From Paraburkholderia sp. BCC1884 (GTDB lineage: Bacteria; Pseudomonadota; Gammaproteobacteria; Burkholderiales; Burkholderiaceae): a stretch of DNA of 64,000 nucleotides. The notes under the pieces are model-generated. The model was not told where the DNA came from, ran no database searches, and saw only the letters and a program-made list of their open reading frames with translations. This document shows, piece after piece, positions 1 to 8,296 of this stretch. The position numbers and the translations under genes are program-made. Location: the NCBI RefSeq assembly GCF_900996225.1, contig NZ_CAAJGL010000123.1, positions 62,001 through 126,000 on the forward strand, given 5' to 3'. Each line of letters starts with the position of its first letter. Within the stretch, counting starts at the first letter, position 1.

Positions 1-461
1 AGAATGCTGCCGAAATAGCCTGCGCGGCGGACGTCCGTGTCGGTCAATGCGAGCATCATGGGTGCGTATTGGCGCCCTATCTTGATCTCGCCGAATCCGC
101 CCCCTACTCCCACTGTCGCCACCTGGCTGAAGATCGATGTGGTCGGCGCGCTCGAATCCCCAATGCCGAGCTTGCCGGTTCCGCTGTCGAAGGTGCCCTG
201 CAACTGGAAAATCGCATGGTAACCACCGCCCAGATCCTCGACGCCGCGCATACCCCAGAAACTTGCATAAGTGCCGCCGTCCTTGTAGCGAACCAGGCCA
301 CCGTTGTTCTTTGCGGCGGTGCTGTACGACGCGGCGGACGACGTTTGCCACATGAGGCTGCCATCGACAGTCCCATACAGTGTCACCGAAGACTGCGCGC
401 ACGCAGCGCCAGAAAATGCGCAAAGTACCGCAGGAAGAATTAACTCCGACCTCAACTTCAT
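1..461 (-). CDS. Gram-negative trimeric porin, N-terminal part (runs off the window)
   Basis: Outer-membrane general porin of the beta-proteobacterial (Porin_4) type, letting small solutes into the periplasm. The ATG at 461 follows a GAGGAGA ribosome site. It opens a typical signal peptide (MKLRSELILP, then a small-residue stretch ending ACA-QS). The mature start SSVTLYGTVDGSL and the block GMRGVEDLGGG are family hallmarks. About 153 codons are inside the window; the rest of the barrel lies to the left. The gene sits 164 bases downstream of the module A MFS gene on the same strand, so it may be the outer-membrane entry step of that operon. That link is inference. Module B has no equivalent porin. 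Confidence 0.88.
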   Translation of the reverse strand, partial: MKLRSELILPAVLCAFSGAACAQSSVTLYGTVDGSLMWQTSSAASYSTAAKNNGGLVRYKDGGTYASFWGMRGVEDLGGGYHAIFQLQGTFDSGTGKLGIGDSSAPTTSIFSQVATVGVGGGFGEIKIGRQYAPMMLALTDTDVRRAGYFGSI

Positions 462-625
462 GGTGTCTCCTCTTTTAGTCTCTTTTAATATTGGGTTACT
501 GCGTGCTTTGGGTGCGAACGATGGTGCTTAATAGAAGCGTGTCTGTTTGTACAGCCTCTATCCGGGTTGCTTTCGCCGATCACACGGGCTACCCCGTGCA
601 GGAAGACGCTTCGCTTTTCATCGGG

Positions 626-1903
626 TCAGTTTCGAATCTGGATTTGTGCGGTCTTAAGTGACCGAGCAGCTTTGTCGGGGTTGATCGTGAATGCACCTAG
701 CAAGCCACCCATCACCATCAACACACCGCAGAACGCGAAACCCGCCTGATATCCTGCCGCGCCGCCGACGGTCTGGATGAAATGCGCGGACACGAGCGGC
801 GCAAGGATGCCGGCGATCGAAGCGATGGAGTTATCGAGCGCCAGAATTGCGCCGCGTTGCGCGGGTGGCGTGATCTGCGCGAGAATTGCTGGCCCGAGCG
901 AATAGATCGTGGGCGAGAGACCGATTGCCAGACTGATGACGGCTACGTGTGCAAGCGGCGGCAAGTCGAACAGCCAGATCGACAGGAATGCGGCACCTGC
1001 GATCACAAGCGTTGCGGCCGAAACCCGCCCGCGTGCATTGCGCGATGACACGCCGCGAGCAAGCATTCGCTGCGCCAGCCATGCCGTCAGCAACGACAGC
1101 GGCATGCTAAGCAAGACGGTCACGGCAAAGAGACGGCCAGACTGAACCGCGCCGAAGCCGAGCCCGCGCTGAAGGTAGGCCGGCAGCCAGGTCAACGCGA
1201 GCGCGAGGGCCCAGTATCCAATGAAATGCAGCATGAAGCAGGTGAGAACGGTCGAGTCGCAAAACAGCTTCCGATACGGAATCTTTTCGGCACGCCGCGA
1301 AGGAGAGAGGCTGGTTGTTTCGGCGTCGATGCTGCCTTCCTTGCCGATCAGCTTCCATAGCAGCACCCACGCGACGCCCACCCCTGCCAGCGCATAAAAG
1401 TTGGCGCGCCAGCCCCAACGCGCCGTGATCAGCGGAATGGTGACGCCGGCGAGAAGCAGCCCGATCGAGCCACCCTGTGTGAAGAACGCCACCGGCACGG
1501 CCCGCCTGTTATCGGGGAACCACTTGTAGCAGGCATGCACTGCAAGCGGGAACGAAGGCCCTTCCGCTATGCCGAGCAAGACGCGAGCGACCACGAGTAC
1601 GACAAGGCTCGACGACACCGCCATAGGGATCTGACACAGCGACCATATAAGGGCGACGCCCAACAGCAAGCCCGTGGTCGCCACGCGATTGGCAAGAAAG
1701 CCTCCGGCTACCCCAGCAATCGCAAACAGCCAGAAGAAGCTGCTCGCCACCATGCCGAACTGGGTGGGCGTCAGCTTCAGTTCGTCCATCATGGGCACTG
1801 CTAGCAGCCCCACGGCGATCTTGTCGATAAAGTTCACCGACATGAACATAAACAGCAATAGCGCGATACGCCACGCCTTGGCGGGTTGGTACTTTGTGTT
1901 CAT
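626..1903 (-). CDS. MFS transporter, ACS-type, module A (425 aa)
   Basis: Twelve-helix inner-membrane secondary transporter of the major facilitator superfamily, most like the anion:cation symporter branch that imports organic anions such as sugar acids and aromatic acids. Helix 1 ends in NFIDKIAVGLLAVPMMDEL and the helix 4 region holds RVLLGIAEGPSFP; length is normal. It is the last metabolic gene of module A, 112 bases after the GMC dehydrogenase. It is clearly paralogous to the carrier at 9970: both share FIDKI, QFG, VASSFFWLF, WSLCQIPMA, RVLLGIAEGP and AVHACYKWFPD in register. The likely role is uptake of the substrate of the ThDP/GMC enzymes. The substrate is unknown. Confidence 0.9.
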   Translation of the reverse strand: MNTKYQPAKAWRIALLLFMFMSVNFIDKIAVGLLAVPMMDELKLTPTQFGMVASSFFWLFAIAGVAGGFLANRVATTGLLLGVALIWSLCQIPMAVSSSLVVLVVARVLLGIAEGPSFPLAVHACYKWFPDNRRAVPVAFFTQGGSIGLLLAGVTIPLITARWGWRANFYALAGVGVAWVLLWKLIGKEGSIDAETTSLSPSRRAEKIPYRKLFCDSTVLTCFMLHFIGYWALALALTWLPAYLQRGLGFGAVQSGRLFAVTVLLSMPLSLLTAWLAQRMLARGVSSRNARGRVSAATLVIAGAAFLSIWLFDLPPLAHVAVISLAIGLSPTIYSLGPAILAQITPPAQRGAILALDNSIASIAGILAPLVSAHFIQTVGGAAGYQAGFAFCGVLMVMGGLLGAFTINPDKAARSLKTAQIQIRN

Positions 1904-2015
1904 GTTGTCTCCGGAATATGTCGAGACGCGTGGCCCTCTAGGCGCGGCCTTAGCGCACAGGGGAAGCCTCTGTCGGGCGTTCTCCCTGCGTCAGCTCGAT
2001 CGGTAAGTCAGACGA

Positions 2016-3647
2016 TCATCGTTGCGCCGCCTGCATGATCATGTCGGCGGCCTTCTCGCCGATCATGATCGACGCTGCGTTGGTGTTGGATGAACACATC
2101 GTGGGCATGATCGACGAGTCGATCACCCGCAGCTTGTCGACCCCGTGCACGCGCAGATTGTCGTCGACGACGGCCATCGGATCGTTGCCCATCTTGCACG
2201 TTCCAACGGGGTGCCACGACGTCTGGCCCGAAGCCTTGATGTAGTCGAGTAGGCCCGCATCGTCGGCCACATCGACGCCCGGTCTCGTTTCGCGCGCAAC
2301 GTACGGCGACAGCCCAGCTTGCCGCGAGACCGCGCGCGAAAGGCGCAACGCTTCGAGCATCGCCTGCGCGTCGTCTTCATCTGTCAGATAGCGCGGATCG
2401 ATGACGGGTGCTTCGCGAGGGTCAGTGCTGCGAATATGCAGATGCCCGCGAGAGTTCGGCCGCAACTGGAAGAATCCGATCGCGAACCCGGGGAATGGAT
2501 CGAGGCCGAAGCCCTTGCCCGCATAACGATCGGCGCCAGTCAGATGGTGCAACTGGATCTTGACCGCGGGACGTCCAGCGCCGCTCAAGGTCTTGGCCAG
2601 CGCATGCGCTGTAGCCGACGGAGTCGCCATGATGCCGCGTCGCGTCATTAGATAGCGCAACCCCATCAGCCCTTGCCTGACCGGACTCTTGACGATTTCA
2701 TTGAGCGTGATCGGTTGGGTGCATTCGAACGTGATGCGCGCCTGCAGATGGTCGATCAGGTTTTCGCCCACGCCCGGTGAGTGCTGAATCACATCGATGC
2801 CAAGTCTCTGCAACCGGTCGGCGCCACCAATACCCGAAAGCTCCAGCAGCTGAGGCGACTTGATTGGCCCGGCGCTGAGAATCACTTCGTTGCGAGCGTG
2901 CGCCTTGCGCGTAATGCCGCCTTGCACGTACTCGACACCCACCGCGCGTTTGCCGTTGAACAACACGCGCGTCGCGAGGGCTTCCGTTTTGAGCGTCAGG
3001 TTGTGCTGCGGGCGGCCGTGCAGATAGCCTGCGGCCGTGCTGCAACGACGTCCATCGTCCGTGGAAAGTTGCAGGTAGCTGACGCCCTCGTAGGTGCCGC
3101 CGTTGTAGTCGGCAGCCTTCGGAATACCGGCCTGCTGGCAGGCCTGAATGAAGGCATCGCTGAGCACGTTAGGGTGGACATTCGCCACCGACGACACGGA
3201 AATCGGACCACTTCGGCCGCGCGCCGCATCATCGCCGAACGCTACGTTTTCGAGGCGCTTGAAGTGCGGCAACAACGACGCGTAGTCCCACCCGCGATTC
3301 CCCAGCTCAGCCCAGTGGTCGAACTCCGCAGGTTCGCCGCGGACGTAAATCATACCGTTGACGGAACTCGATCCACCCGGCATGCGCCCGCGCGGCCAAT
3401 AGATTTTCTGCCCTGCGAGTTGTGGTTGCGGCTCTGTGTTGAAGGGCCACACGTAATCGGGATTAAGCAGGAGCTTCGCCACGCCGAGCGGGACCTTCAC
3501 CCAAAAGTCCTTGTCGCGCGGCGCACCGGCCTCAAGCAGTAGCACCTTGCCGGCACCGCGCTCCGCTAGTCGGGTTGCCAGCGTGGCTCCTGACGAGCCG
3601 GCACCGACGACGATGAAATCAAACTCTTCTGCCCGTTGCACAGTCAC
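2016..3647 (-). CDS. GMC-family FAD alcohol dehydrogenase, module A (543 aa)
   Basis: Choline-dehydrogenase-like flavoprotein oxidising an alcohol (or aldehyde hydrate) with FAD. The dinucleotide-binding GAGSSG is near residues 15-20, the GMC signature region RGRMPGGSSSVNGMIYVRG follows, and the catalytic His lies in SWHPVGTCKMG near residue 479 with the partner Asn about 42-44 residues later in SSNTNAAS. I start at GTG 3647, which overlaps the stop of the upstream beta subunit (GTGA) and has GAGGAG 7 bases before it. The much longer open frame reaching 4235 is an artefact running antisense-like across the beta gene. The overlap implies translational coupling with the decarboxylase. Paralogue at 8293. 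Substrate unknown; 'choline dehydrogenase' would be over-annotation. Confidence 0.92.
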   Translation of the reverse strand: MTVQRAEEFDFIVVGAGSSGATLATRLAERGAGKVLLLEAGAPRDKDFWVKVPLGVAKLLLNPDYVWPFNTEPQPQLAGQKIYWPRGRMPGGSSSVNGMIYVRGEPAEFDHWAELGNRGWDYASLLPHFKRLENVAFGDDAARGRSGPISVSSVANVHPNVLSDAFIQACQQAGIPKAADYNGGTYEGVSYLQLSTDDGRRCSTAAGYLHGRPQHNLTLKTEALATRVLFNGKRAVGVEYVQGGITRKAHARNEVILSAGPIKSPQLLELSGIGGADRLQRLGIDVIQHSPGVGENLIDHLQARITFECTQPITLNEIVKSPVRQGLMGLRYLMTRRGIMATPSATAHALAKTLSGAGRPAVKIQLHHLTGADRYAGKGFGLDPFPGFAIGFFQLRPNSRGHLHIRSTDPREAPVIDPRYLTDEDDAQAMLEALRLSRAVSRQAGLSPYVARETRPGVDVADDAGLLDYIKASGQTSWHPVGTCKMGNDPMAVVDDNLRVHGVDKLRVIDSSIMPTMCSSNTNAASIMIGEKAADMIMQAAQR

Positions 3648-4252
3648 GCTACCACTCCTCCATGTGTGGCGTACCAGACGCCAAGCTGCTCGGCTTCCAG
3701 GCGCATGCGCTGGAACTGCTGGTCTGGAATTTCTGGCGTGCCGGTTTCGGCGCCAAGGCGTGACGGGGCAGGTTCGACCTTCAGCGCAACGAACAAGGGT
3801 CCCGGTGCGGCGAGCAACTCGGGCAACGCTACGCCCAATGCGGCGGCGTCGTCGAACGTGTGCGCGCTTCGGTAACCTGCTGCAAGGGCCATCGCACAAA
3901 AATCGACGCTCTGACCGCCCGGCACGGCGAGGTTTGAGACGCCCGCAAACTGCGTGCTGTTTTGAATGACGAAGTGGATTACGTTCGCTGCACGCGCTTC
4001 CGCCACAGTCACAAGACCGCCGAGTTGCATCAGCAGGCTTGCGTCGCCATCCACGACAATCACGCCCACGTCTGGACGAGCCAGCGCAAGTCCCAATGCC
4101 AGGCTCGGTGCGCCACCCATCAGCGGCACGGAGCTCAGCCGCTGTCCAGATACATTCAGCGCATCGAACGCGAACATCGCGCCCATCGTTGCCACAATGA
4201 CCCGGTCGCCCCGTGCCTGCGCGATCTGATGACAAGCTTCTCCGATTCGCAT
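3644..4252 (-). CDS. ThDP-dependent decarboxylase, beta (diphosphate-binding) subunit, module A (202 aa)
   Basis: C-terminal half of a split thiamine-diphosphate enzyme, organised like sulfopyruvate decarboxylase ComE or the C-terminal domain of phosphonopyruvate decarboxylase. The ThDP/Mg motif is present as GDA at residues 69-71 followed by Asn 98 (canonical GDG...N), inside the run VDGDASLLMQLGGLVTV. The third residue Ala instead of Gly is a small deviation shared with the module B copy. The ATG at 4252 is preferred over longer frames because GAGGAGAGAG lies just upstream, between the alpha stop (4266) and this codon. It overlaps the GMC gene. It needs the alpha subunit for the catalytic Glu. 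The 2-oxo-acid substrate is not deducible. Confidence 0.85.
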   Translation of the reverse strand: MRIGEACHQIAQARGDRVIVATMGAMFAFDALNVSGQRLSSVPLMGGAPSLALGLALARPDVGVIVVDGDASLLMQLGGLVTVAEARAANVIHFVIQNSTQFAGVSNLAVPGGQSVDFCAMALAAGYRSAHTFDDAAALGVALPELLAAPGPLFVALKVEPAPSRLGAETGTPEIPDQQFQRMRLEAEQLGVWYATHGGVVA

Positions 4253-4265
4253 GGGTTCTCTCTCC

Positions 4266-4793
4266 TCAATGCCAGCCAATGGGACGTCCAACGATTACCG
4301 CGGCTGCGCCGCGGCAGCCTGTTGCGGCATCAAAAGCCGCTTGTACCGCCGACAGATCACTCTCCGTCTCGACGCACCAGAACGGCACGCCCAGCGTCGT
4401 CAAAAGCGGTTCGAGCAGGTTGACCACACGCCGGCGCGACGCCGTGCTGGGAGATTCGAAATTCGAGGTCTCGCGGCCGAACTGACCGATCATCAGGACG
4501 GTCGGGATCTGCGCATCGAGAGCGACGGCGCGGATCGTATTGACACAGGCGTAGAGGCCCTGGTTTTGGATGACGACGAGTGGCCGCTTTCCGGCGATCG
4601 TCAAACCAGCCGCCGTACAGATGGCCTGGTCTTCGTTACAGGTCCGAACGAGGCGCATGTCACCTTCGCCCCTTTCAATGGACTGATGCAGCGCGAGCTG
4701 CACGAAATCTGGCACGGTGACAAAGTGCGTCACGCCCGCGTGGCGTAGCGCCTGAACGTAAGCAGAAGCGCCGATAGTGAAATCGTCGGGCAT
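4266..4793 (-). CDS. ThDP-dependent decarboxylase, alpha (pyrimidine-binding) subunit, module A (175 aa)
   Basis: N-terminal half of a split ThDP decarboxylase, ComD-like. The conserved catalytic glutamate that activates the cofactor aminopyrimidine is Glu54 in CNEDQA. The downstream block VVIQNQGLYACVNTIRA is characteristic of sulfopyruvate/phosphonopyruvate-decarboxylase-type alpha domains. The start at 4793 has AGGAGA upstream. It is the first gene of module A; the beta gene follows after 13 bases. Upstream lies the divergent Crp/Fnr-type regulator. Together alpha and beta should form an alpha2beta2-like or higher cytoplasmic complex that decarboxylates (or ligates) a 2-oxo acid. That is family knowledge, not proof of reaction. 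Confidence 0.85.
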   Translation of the reverse strand: MPDDFTIGASAYVQALRHAGVTHFVTVPDFVQLALHQSIERGEGDMRLVRTCNEDQAICTAAGLTIAGKRPLVVIQNQGLYACVNTIRAVALDAQIPTVLMIGQFGRETSNFESPSTASRRRVVNLLEPLLTTLGVPFWCVETESDLSAVQAAFDAATGCRGAAAVIVGRPIGWH

Positions 4794-5180
4794 CGCGTCT
4801 CCTGGGTTTTTGGTGATTTGCGGCTGAGTCTAAAAGCACGACGCGGATAAATCTGTCAGGTGCGTGACACAAAACGCATCTGGCGGTCAGACAGGAAACA
4901 TCAAGCCAGGCAGATTCAGCCATGGCGAGGGCTCTGAACCCCCAAACGGGTGTAGCCCCGCTCACTGGCCAGCACGCTTTGTTTACCGTGGTTCGGGCAT
5001 GCCGGCGCCGGGTCAGGATGACTCGGGTTGCGCGAAATCAGGTGCTGTTTCAGAATGACCGCATTCACCCGGACTCCACGCGGGGCCGACAGTGCCCTAT
5101 TCCGTCGATACGGGTTCATTCCTTTTGCGAGAGTCTTTCTGAAGAGTCCAGAGAAGCTCTCCTGCCAAATCCTGATTGAT
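4794..5180. promoter_or_regulatory. Divergent intergenic region between module A and the Crp/Fnr gene
   Basis: 387 bases with no convincing gene. It must hold the promoter of module A (minus) and of the regulator (plus). An inverted repeat TGCGT-N8-ACGCA occupies 4861-4878, about 70 bases upstream of the alpha start. It could be an operator, but a 5+5 match is weak evidence. Confidence 0.35.
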
Positions 5181-5897
5181 ATGAAAGAAGCCAATCGCTC
5201 ATCACAATCCGTTCTTGCCGCGAAGGTTCTGAAGAGCAGCACCTGGTTCGGCGACTGCAAGCCAGATTCATTGCAACTGATCCTCTCTGGCGGTACGTTG
5301 CGCACGCTCGAGCGCGGCTCGTTTTTATCGCGCCGTGGGGAACCGGTTAGTGAACTCGCGCTCCTGGTTGACGGTGTGCTCGAAGTCAGCTCAACCGCAC
5401 CATCAGGCAAGCGGCGTGTTTTGCGCTATCTGGAACCTGGCCAGATCATGAACTTCATTCCGTTCATCGACGAGCAAGGTGCAATTCATGATGCCGCCGC
5501 GCATACGGATCTTGTGCTACTCCTGATGGGGCGAACGCTTTTCTCGCAGATCACCCATGCGGAACCCGAACTCGTGCATCGCCTGTTACGCCTGCTGTGT
5601 CTTCGTTCGCGGATGCTTTACAACGACGTCGAAGACATTTCTTTTCTCACTCTTCGACAACGTTGTGCTCGCACCCTGCTGCACCTGGTCGAGCCATACG
5701 GCCGGACGAACAAGGAAGGCGTGACGATTTCTCTAAAGCTCTCCCAGGAAGAACTTGCCGACATGGTCGGTTGCTCGCGCGCAATGATCAATCGCGAACT
5801 GAAGCAACTCGAGCAGGACGGCGCGATCACGATGACCTATTCGCATTACGTGATTCGAGATCCCACGATATTGGAGTCGATCGCAAGCTCGCTTTGA
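5181..5897 (+). CDS. Crp/Fnr-family transcriptional regulator (238 aa)
   Basis: DNA-binding regulator with an N-terminal cyclic-nucleotide-binding-like beta-roll (about residues 15-135; the segment LALLVDGVLEVSS...LRYLEPGQ is typical) and a C-terminal winged helix (LSQEELADMVGCSRAMINREL near residues 185-205). Only a few scattered Cys are present and no FNR-type N-terminal Cys cluster, so an iron-sulfur oxygen sensor is unlikely; the effector is unknown. The ATG at 5181 gives the usual family length, while the open frame begins upstream at TTG 5028. The gene is divergent from module A, which it probably controls (inference from position). It converges on the LysR gene at 5974. Confidence 0.85.
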   Translation: MKEANRSSQSVLAAKVLKSSTWFGDCKPDSLQLILSGGTLRTLERGSFLSRRGEPVSELALLVDGVLEVSSTAPSGKRRVLRYLEPGQIMNFIPFIDEQGAIHDAAAHTDLVLLLMGRTLFSQITHAEPELVHRLLRLLCLRSRMLYNDVEDISFLTLRQRCARTLLHLVEPYGRTNKEGVTISLKLSQEELADMVGCSRAMINRELKQLEQDGAITMTYSHYVIRDPTILESIASSL

Positions 5898-5973
5898 GTA
5901 GCGCATGGACGATCGATCTCACTGAGCTTATCGCGCGTATTCTCGTCCGTTCACTTTCCTATAGCTCCCTCGC

Positions 5974-6963
5974 TTAACCCGCCTTCCGCACATGTCGCCG
6001 CTTCGCGGATGCATCGAGCGAGCGTACCTCCTGAATCAATACCCGCTTGAAATCTTCAAGGATCTGGCCGTAGCCCATGACGTTTTTTCGGTAAATCAGA
6101 GCAACCGGCGAGAGCTGAGGACTCGACGTCAGGGCCAACATACACAGATACCCATCGGCGATCTCTTCACGGGCCTGCTGCCAACGCATCACGCCGAGTC
6201 GTTCAGAATCGGCTCGCACCAGCCAACGCATGGTTACTGGCGATGTCGATTCAATATCGGCACTCGGTGGCCGCAAATTTTCTCGGAGGAAACTGGCGAT
6301 GAAGGTCGACCGCAGCAGGGTTCCCTCCAGCGGAAGGACCCACCGTTCCTCGCTCAACTGATGCAATGTCAAGCGACGGCTACCCCGCAACCGATGACTG
6401 GGCGCGGCCATCACGCACAAGCGGTCCTCAGCGATTACATCGAACTCCAGTTCTCCGATTTCGGCCTGCGAGAGCGCGTCCGGTGGTAACGATCCGACCA
6501 CGCAATCTATTTCGCCAGCCAGAAGCCGCTTGATCAAGTCACCAGCAATACCTTCGACAAGCCGGCTCTTCAAATTCGGAAACTGCCGGTGCAACGCGGC
6601 CAAGCCGAATGGCAACAGCGCCACCGTGGAAAAAGTGCCGATGCGCAATAAATCGCTCGCGCCGCTATGCACCATCTCGACTTTCTCGCTTAACGCAGCC
6701 AGATCATTGAGCAGCACCCTCGCGCCACGTACTGCTACTTCTCCCTCAGCAGACAGAATGACGCCACGCTTGCTTCGGTGGAACAGCGTCGCACCCAACT
6801 CACGCTCGATCTCGCCAAGCATTTTGCTTACCGCCGACTGTGACAGGCTCAGTTCCGTGGCAGCTGCACTGAGCGTGCATTGCTCGCCCAGCACCCGCAG
6901 AAGTTCGATGTGACGCAGTCGCAACCGCCTGACCGTCTGCACATAGCGTGACTTTCCGTCCAT
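5974..6963 (-). CDS. LysR-family regulator, divergent from module B (329 aa)
   Basis: LysR-type regulator: winged HTH at about residues 20-75 (LGEQCTLSAAATELSLSQSAVSKML) and a periplasmic-binding-protein-like effector domain to the C-terminus. The helix region resembles the GbpR/CbbR-like branch, and the second half has the usual GxLP-type repeats. It is transcribed away from module B with a 195-base spacer, the classical layout for LysR control of a divergent catabolic operon. The inducer is unknown, presumably the substrate or an intermediate of the ThDP/GMC pathway. Confidence 0.9.
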   Translation of the reverse strand: MDGKSRYVQTVRRLRLRHIELLRVLGEQCTLSAAATELSLSQSAVSKMLGEIERELGATLFHRSKRGVILSAEGEVAVRGARVLLNDLAALSEKVEMVHSGASDLLRIGTFSTVALLPFGLAALHRQFPNLKSRLVEGIAGDLIKRLLAGEIDCVVGSLPPDALSQAEIGELEFDVIAEDRLCVMAAPSHRLRGSRRLTLHQLSEERWVLPLEGTLLRSTFIASFLRENLRPPSADIESTSPVTMRWLVRADSERLGVMRWQQAREEIADGYLCMLALTSSPQLSPVALIYRKNVMGYGQILEDFKRVLIQEVRSLDASAKRRHVRKAG

Positions 6964-7006
6964 GTATCTATTCCATTTGGTGAAGACTTACCCAAGATTA
7001 TTCACT

Positions 7007-7023
7007 ATTGAGCATAGATCAAT
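7007..7023. promoter_or_regulatory. Candidate LysR operator upstream of module B
   Basis: Perfect inverted repeat ATTGA-N7-TCAAT in an AT-rich stretch between the divergent LysR gene (start 6963) and module B (start 7159). The dyad is the size expected of a LysR recognition site. Binding is inferred from position only. Confidence 0.4.
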
Positions 7024-7158
7024 CATGTTAATTTTTCGAACAACGAGCGACGCACAGGAACTCGCAAACGAACATCCCGCCCATGCCGCACAGAAAGGCC
7101 GCGCCTACGGCCATTGTCCGGTATGGCAAAGCACCGTATTGAGGAGGCGTCAGCAGGA

Positions 7159-7683
7159 ATGCAAAAAGTCAATGTCCCAGCGTCACGCTATATCGAGGCA
7201 CTGCATCGCAACCAGGTCGACTATGTCGTGACCGTCCCGGACTGGATTCAACTCGCGCTTCATGCAAGGCTCGAAGCAGGTGTCGGCGGAATAGACGTGG
7301 TGCCGTGCTGCAACGAAGACCAGGCATGCGCAGTGTCTGCTGGATTGCATATTGGCGGCAAGAATCCCATCGTCATCATCCAGAACCAGGGCTTCTACGC
7401 ATGCGTCAACACGATCCGTGCAATCGGCCTCGATGCCCGCCTTCCTATCGTTTTCCAGATTGGCCAATTCGGGAAAGAATTCTCCCTGCTCGGCGCCGAT
7501 CCGGCCAAGTCCACCCGCAATATGGTCAAACTTCTCGAACCTCTTCTCTCCACGCTCGGAGTTCGCTTCTGGCGCATCGAAACTGAAGCCGATCTGGATA
7601 ACTTCGACGAAGCGTTTAGCGTCGCAAAGGAAACAAACTGTCCGGTCGCCCTGATCATTGGCGCGCCGATCGGCTGGAATTAA
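7159..7683 (+). CDS. ThDP-dependent decarboxylase, alpha subunit, module B (174 aa)
   Basis: Paralogue of the module A alpha subunit. It carries the catalytic Glu (residue 53) in CNEDQA and the block IIQNQGFYACVNTIRAIGLDA, with PIVFQIGQFGKE matching module A's PTVLMIGQFGRE in register. I choose ATG 7159 because GAGGAGG lies 11 bases before it. The open frame can be extended to TTG 7114 without support. First gene of module B; the beta gene follows after 16 bases. Role as for module A: it supplies the pyrimidine-binding domain and acid catalyst of a two-subunit decarboxylase. Confidence 0.85.
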   Translation: MQKVNVPASRYIEALHRNQVDYVVTVPDWIQLALHARLEAGVGGIDVVPCCNEDQACAVSAGLHIGGKNPIVIIQNQGFYACVNTIRAIGLDARLPIVFQIGQFGKEFSLLGADPAKSTRNMVKLLEPLLSTLGVRFWRIETEADLDNFDEAFSVAKETNCPVALIIGAPIGWN

Positions 7684-7699
7684 CAAGGTGGCCAACTCG

Positions 7700-8296
7700 A
7701 TGAATGCCCTTTACGCATGTGAATTGATCGCGCGCCAGCGCGGAAACGCGATCCTCGTCGCGACAATGCGCTCGATGCGCATCTTCGATCAACTTCAGGT
7801 TCAACAACCGCGCGTCAGCTCGGTTCCTTTGATGGGCGCCGCCGCCAGCCTTGGGTTGGGTCTCGCGCTGTCCCAGCCACGGCATCGGGTCATTGTGGTC
7901 GACGGCGACGCGAGCCTGCTGATGCAGTTGGGTGGGCTGGTTACCGTGTCAGAACGACGTCCCGCTAACCTCGTCCATTTTGTGGTCCACAACGGAACAC
8001 AATTCACGGGTGGAGCAAATCTGAAAACGCCCGGAGAATCGGTGGTCGATTTTGTCGGCATGGCCCGTTGCGCCGGGTATGTGCGCGCCGAAACATTTAG
8101 CGACGAGGAGACACTCGCTAGCAACATCGCCGACATCCTGAGCAGCTGCGGACCGACCTTCGTCGAACTGCGAGTAGAAGCGGAAGATTCAACGTACTCG
8201 TTTGATGCCCCACAACGGGAAATGCCCGATTTGCAGTTTCGTCGGATGGGCGAGGAATCGAGGGCCCTGAAGAACTGGTTGAAGGAACACCAATGA
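7700..8296 (+). CDS. ThDP-dependent decarboxylase, beta subunit, module B (198 aa)
   Basis: Paralogue of the module A beta subunit. The run VDGDASLLMQLGGLVTV is identical over 17 residues in the two copies and includes the diphosphate/Mg motif in its GDA form, followed by the Asn in FVVHN. ATG 7700 is preceded by AAGGTG; a GTG at 7688 and the frame start at 7658 are alternatives. The stop overlaps the ATG of the GMC gene (ATGA at 8293-8296), the same beta-to-GMC coupling as in module A. The conserved coupling suggests the decarboxylase and dehydrogenase are made in fixed ratio. Confidence 0.85.
   Translation: MNALYACELIARQRGNAILVATMRSMRIFDQLQVQQPRVSSVPLMGAAASLGLGLALSQPRHRVIVVDGDASLLMQLGGLVTVSERRPANLVHFVVHNGTQFTGGANLKTPGESVVDFVGMARCAGYVRAETFSDEETLASNIADILSSCGPTFVELRVEAEDSTYSFDAPQREMPDLQFRRMGEESRALKNWLKEHQ

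Noticed and set aside
3648..4235. N-terminal extension of the module A GMC frame
   Set aside because: It overlaps the beta-subunit gene, is Arg/Cys-rich, and the GTG at 3647 has a good ribosome site and matches the module B start.
3644..4793. Naming the split ThDP enzyme sulfopyruvate decarboxylase (comDE)
   Set aside because: The organisation matches, but substrate residues cannot be judged by eye and the GMC/MFS context differs from known sulfonate or coenzyme M pathways.
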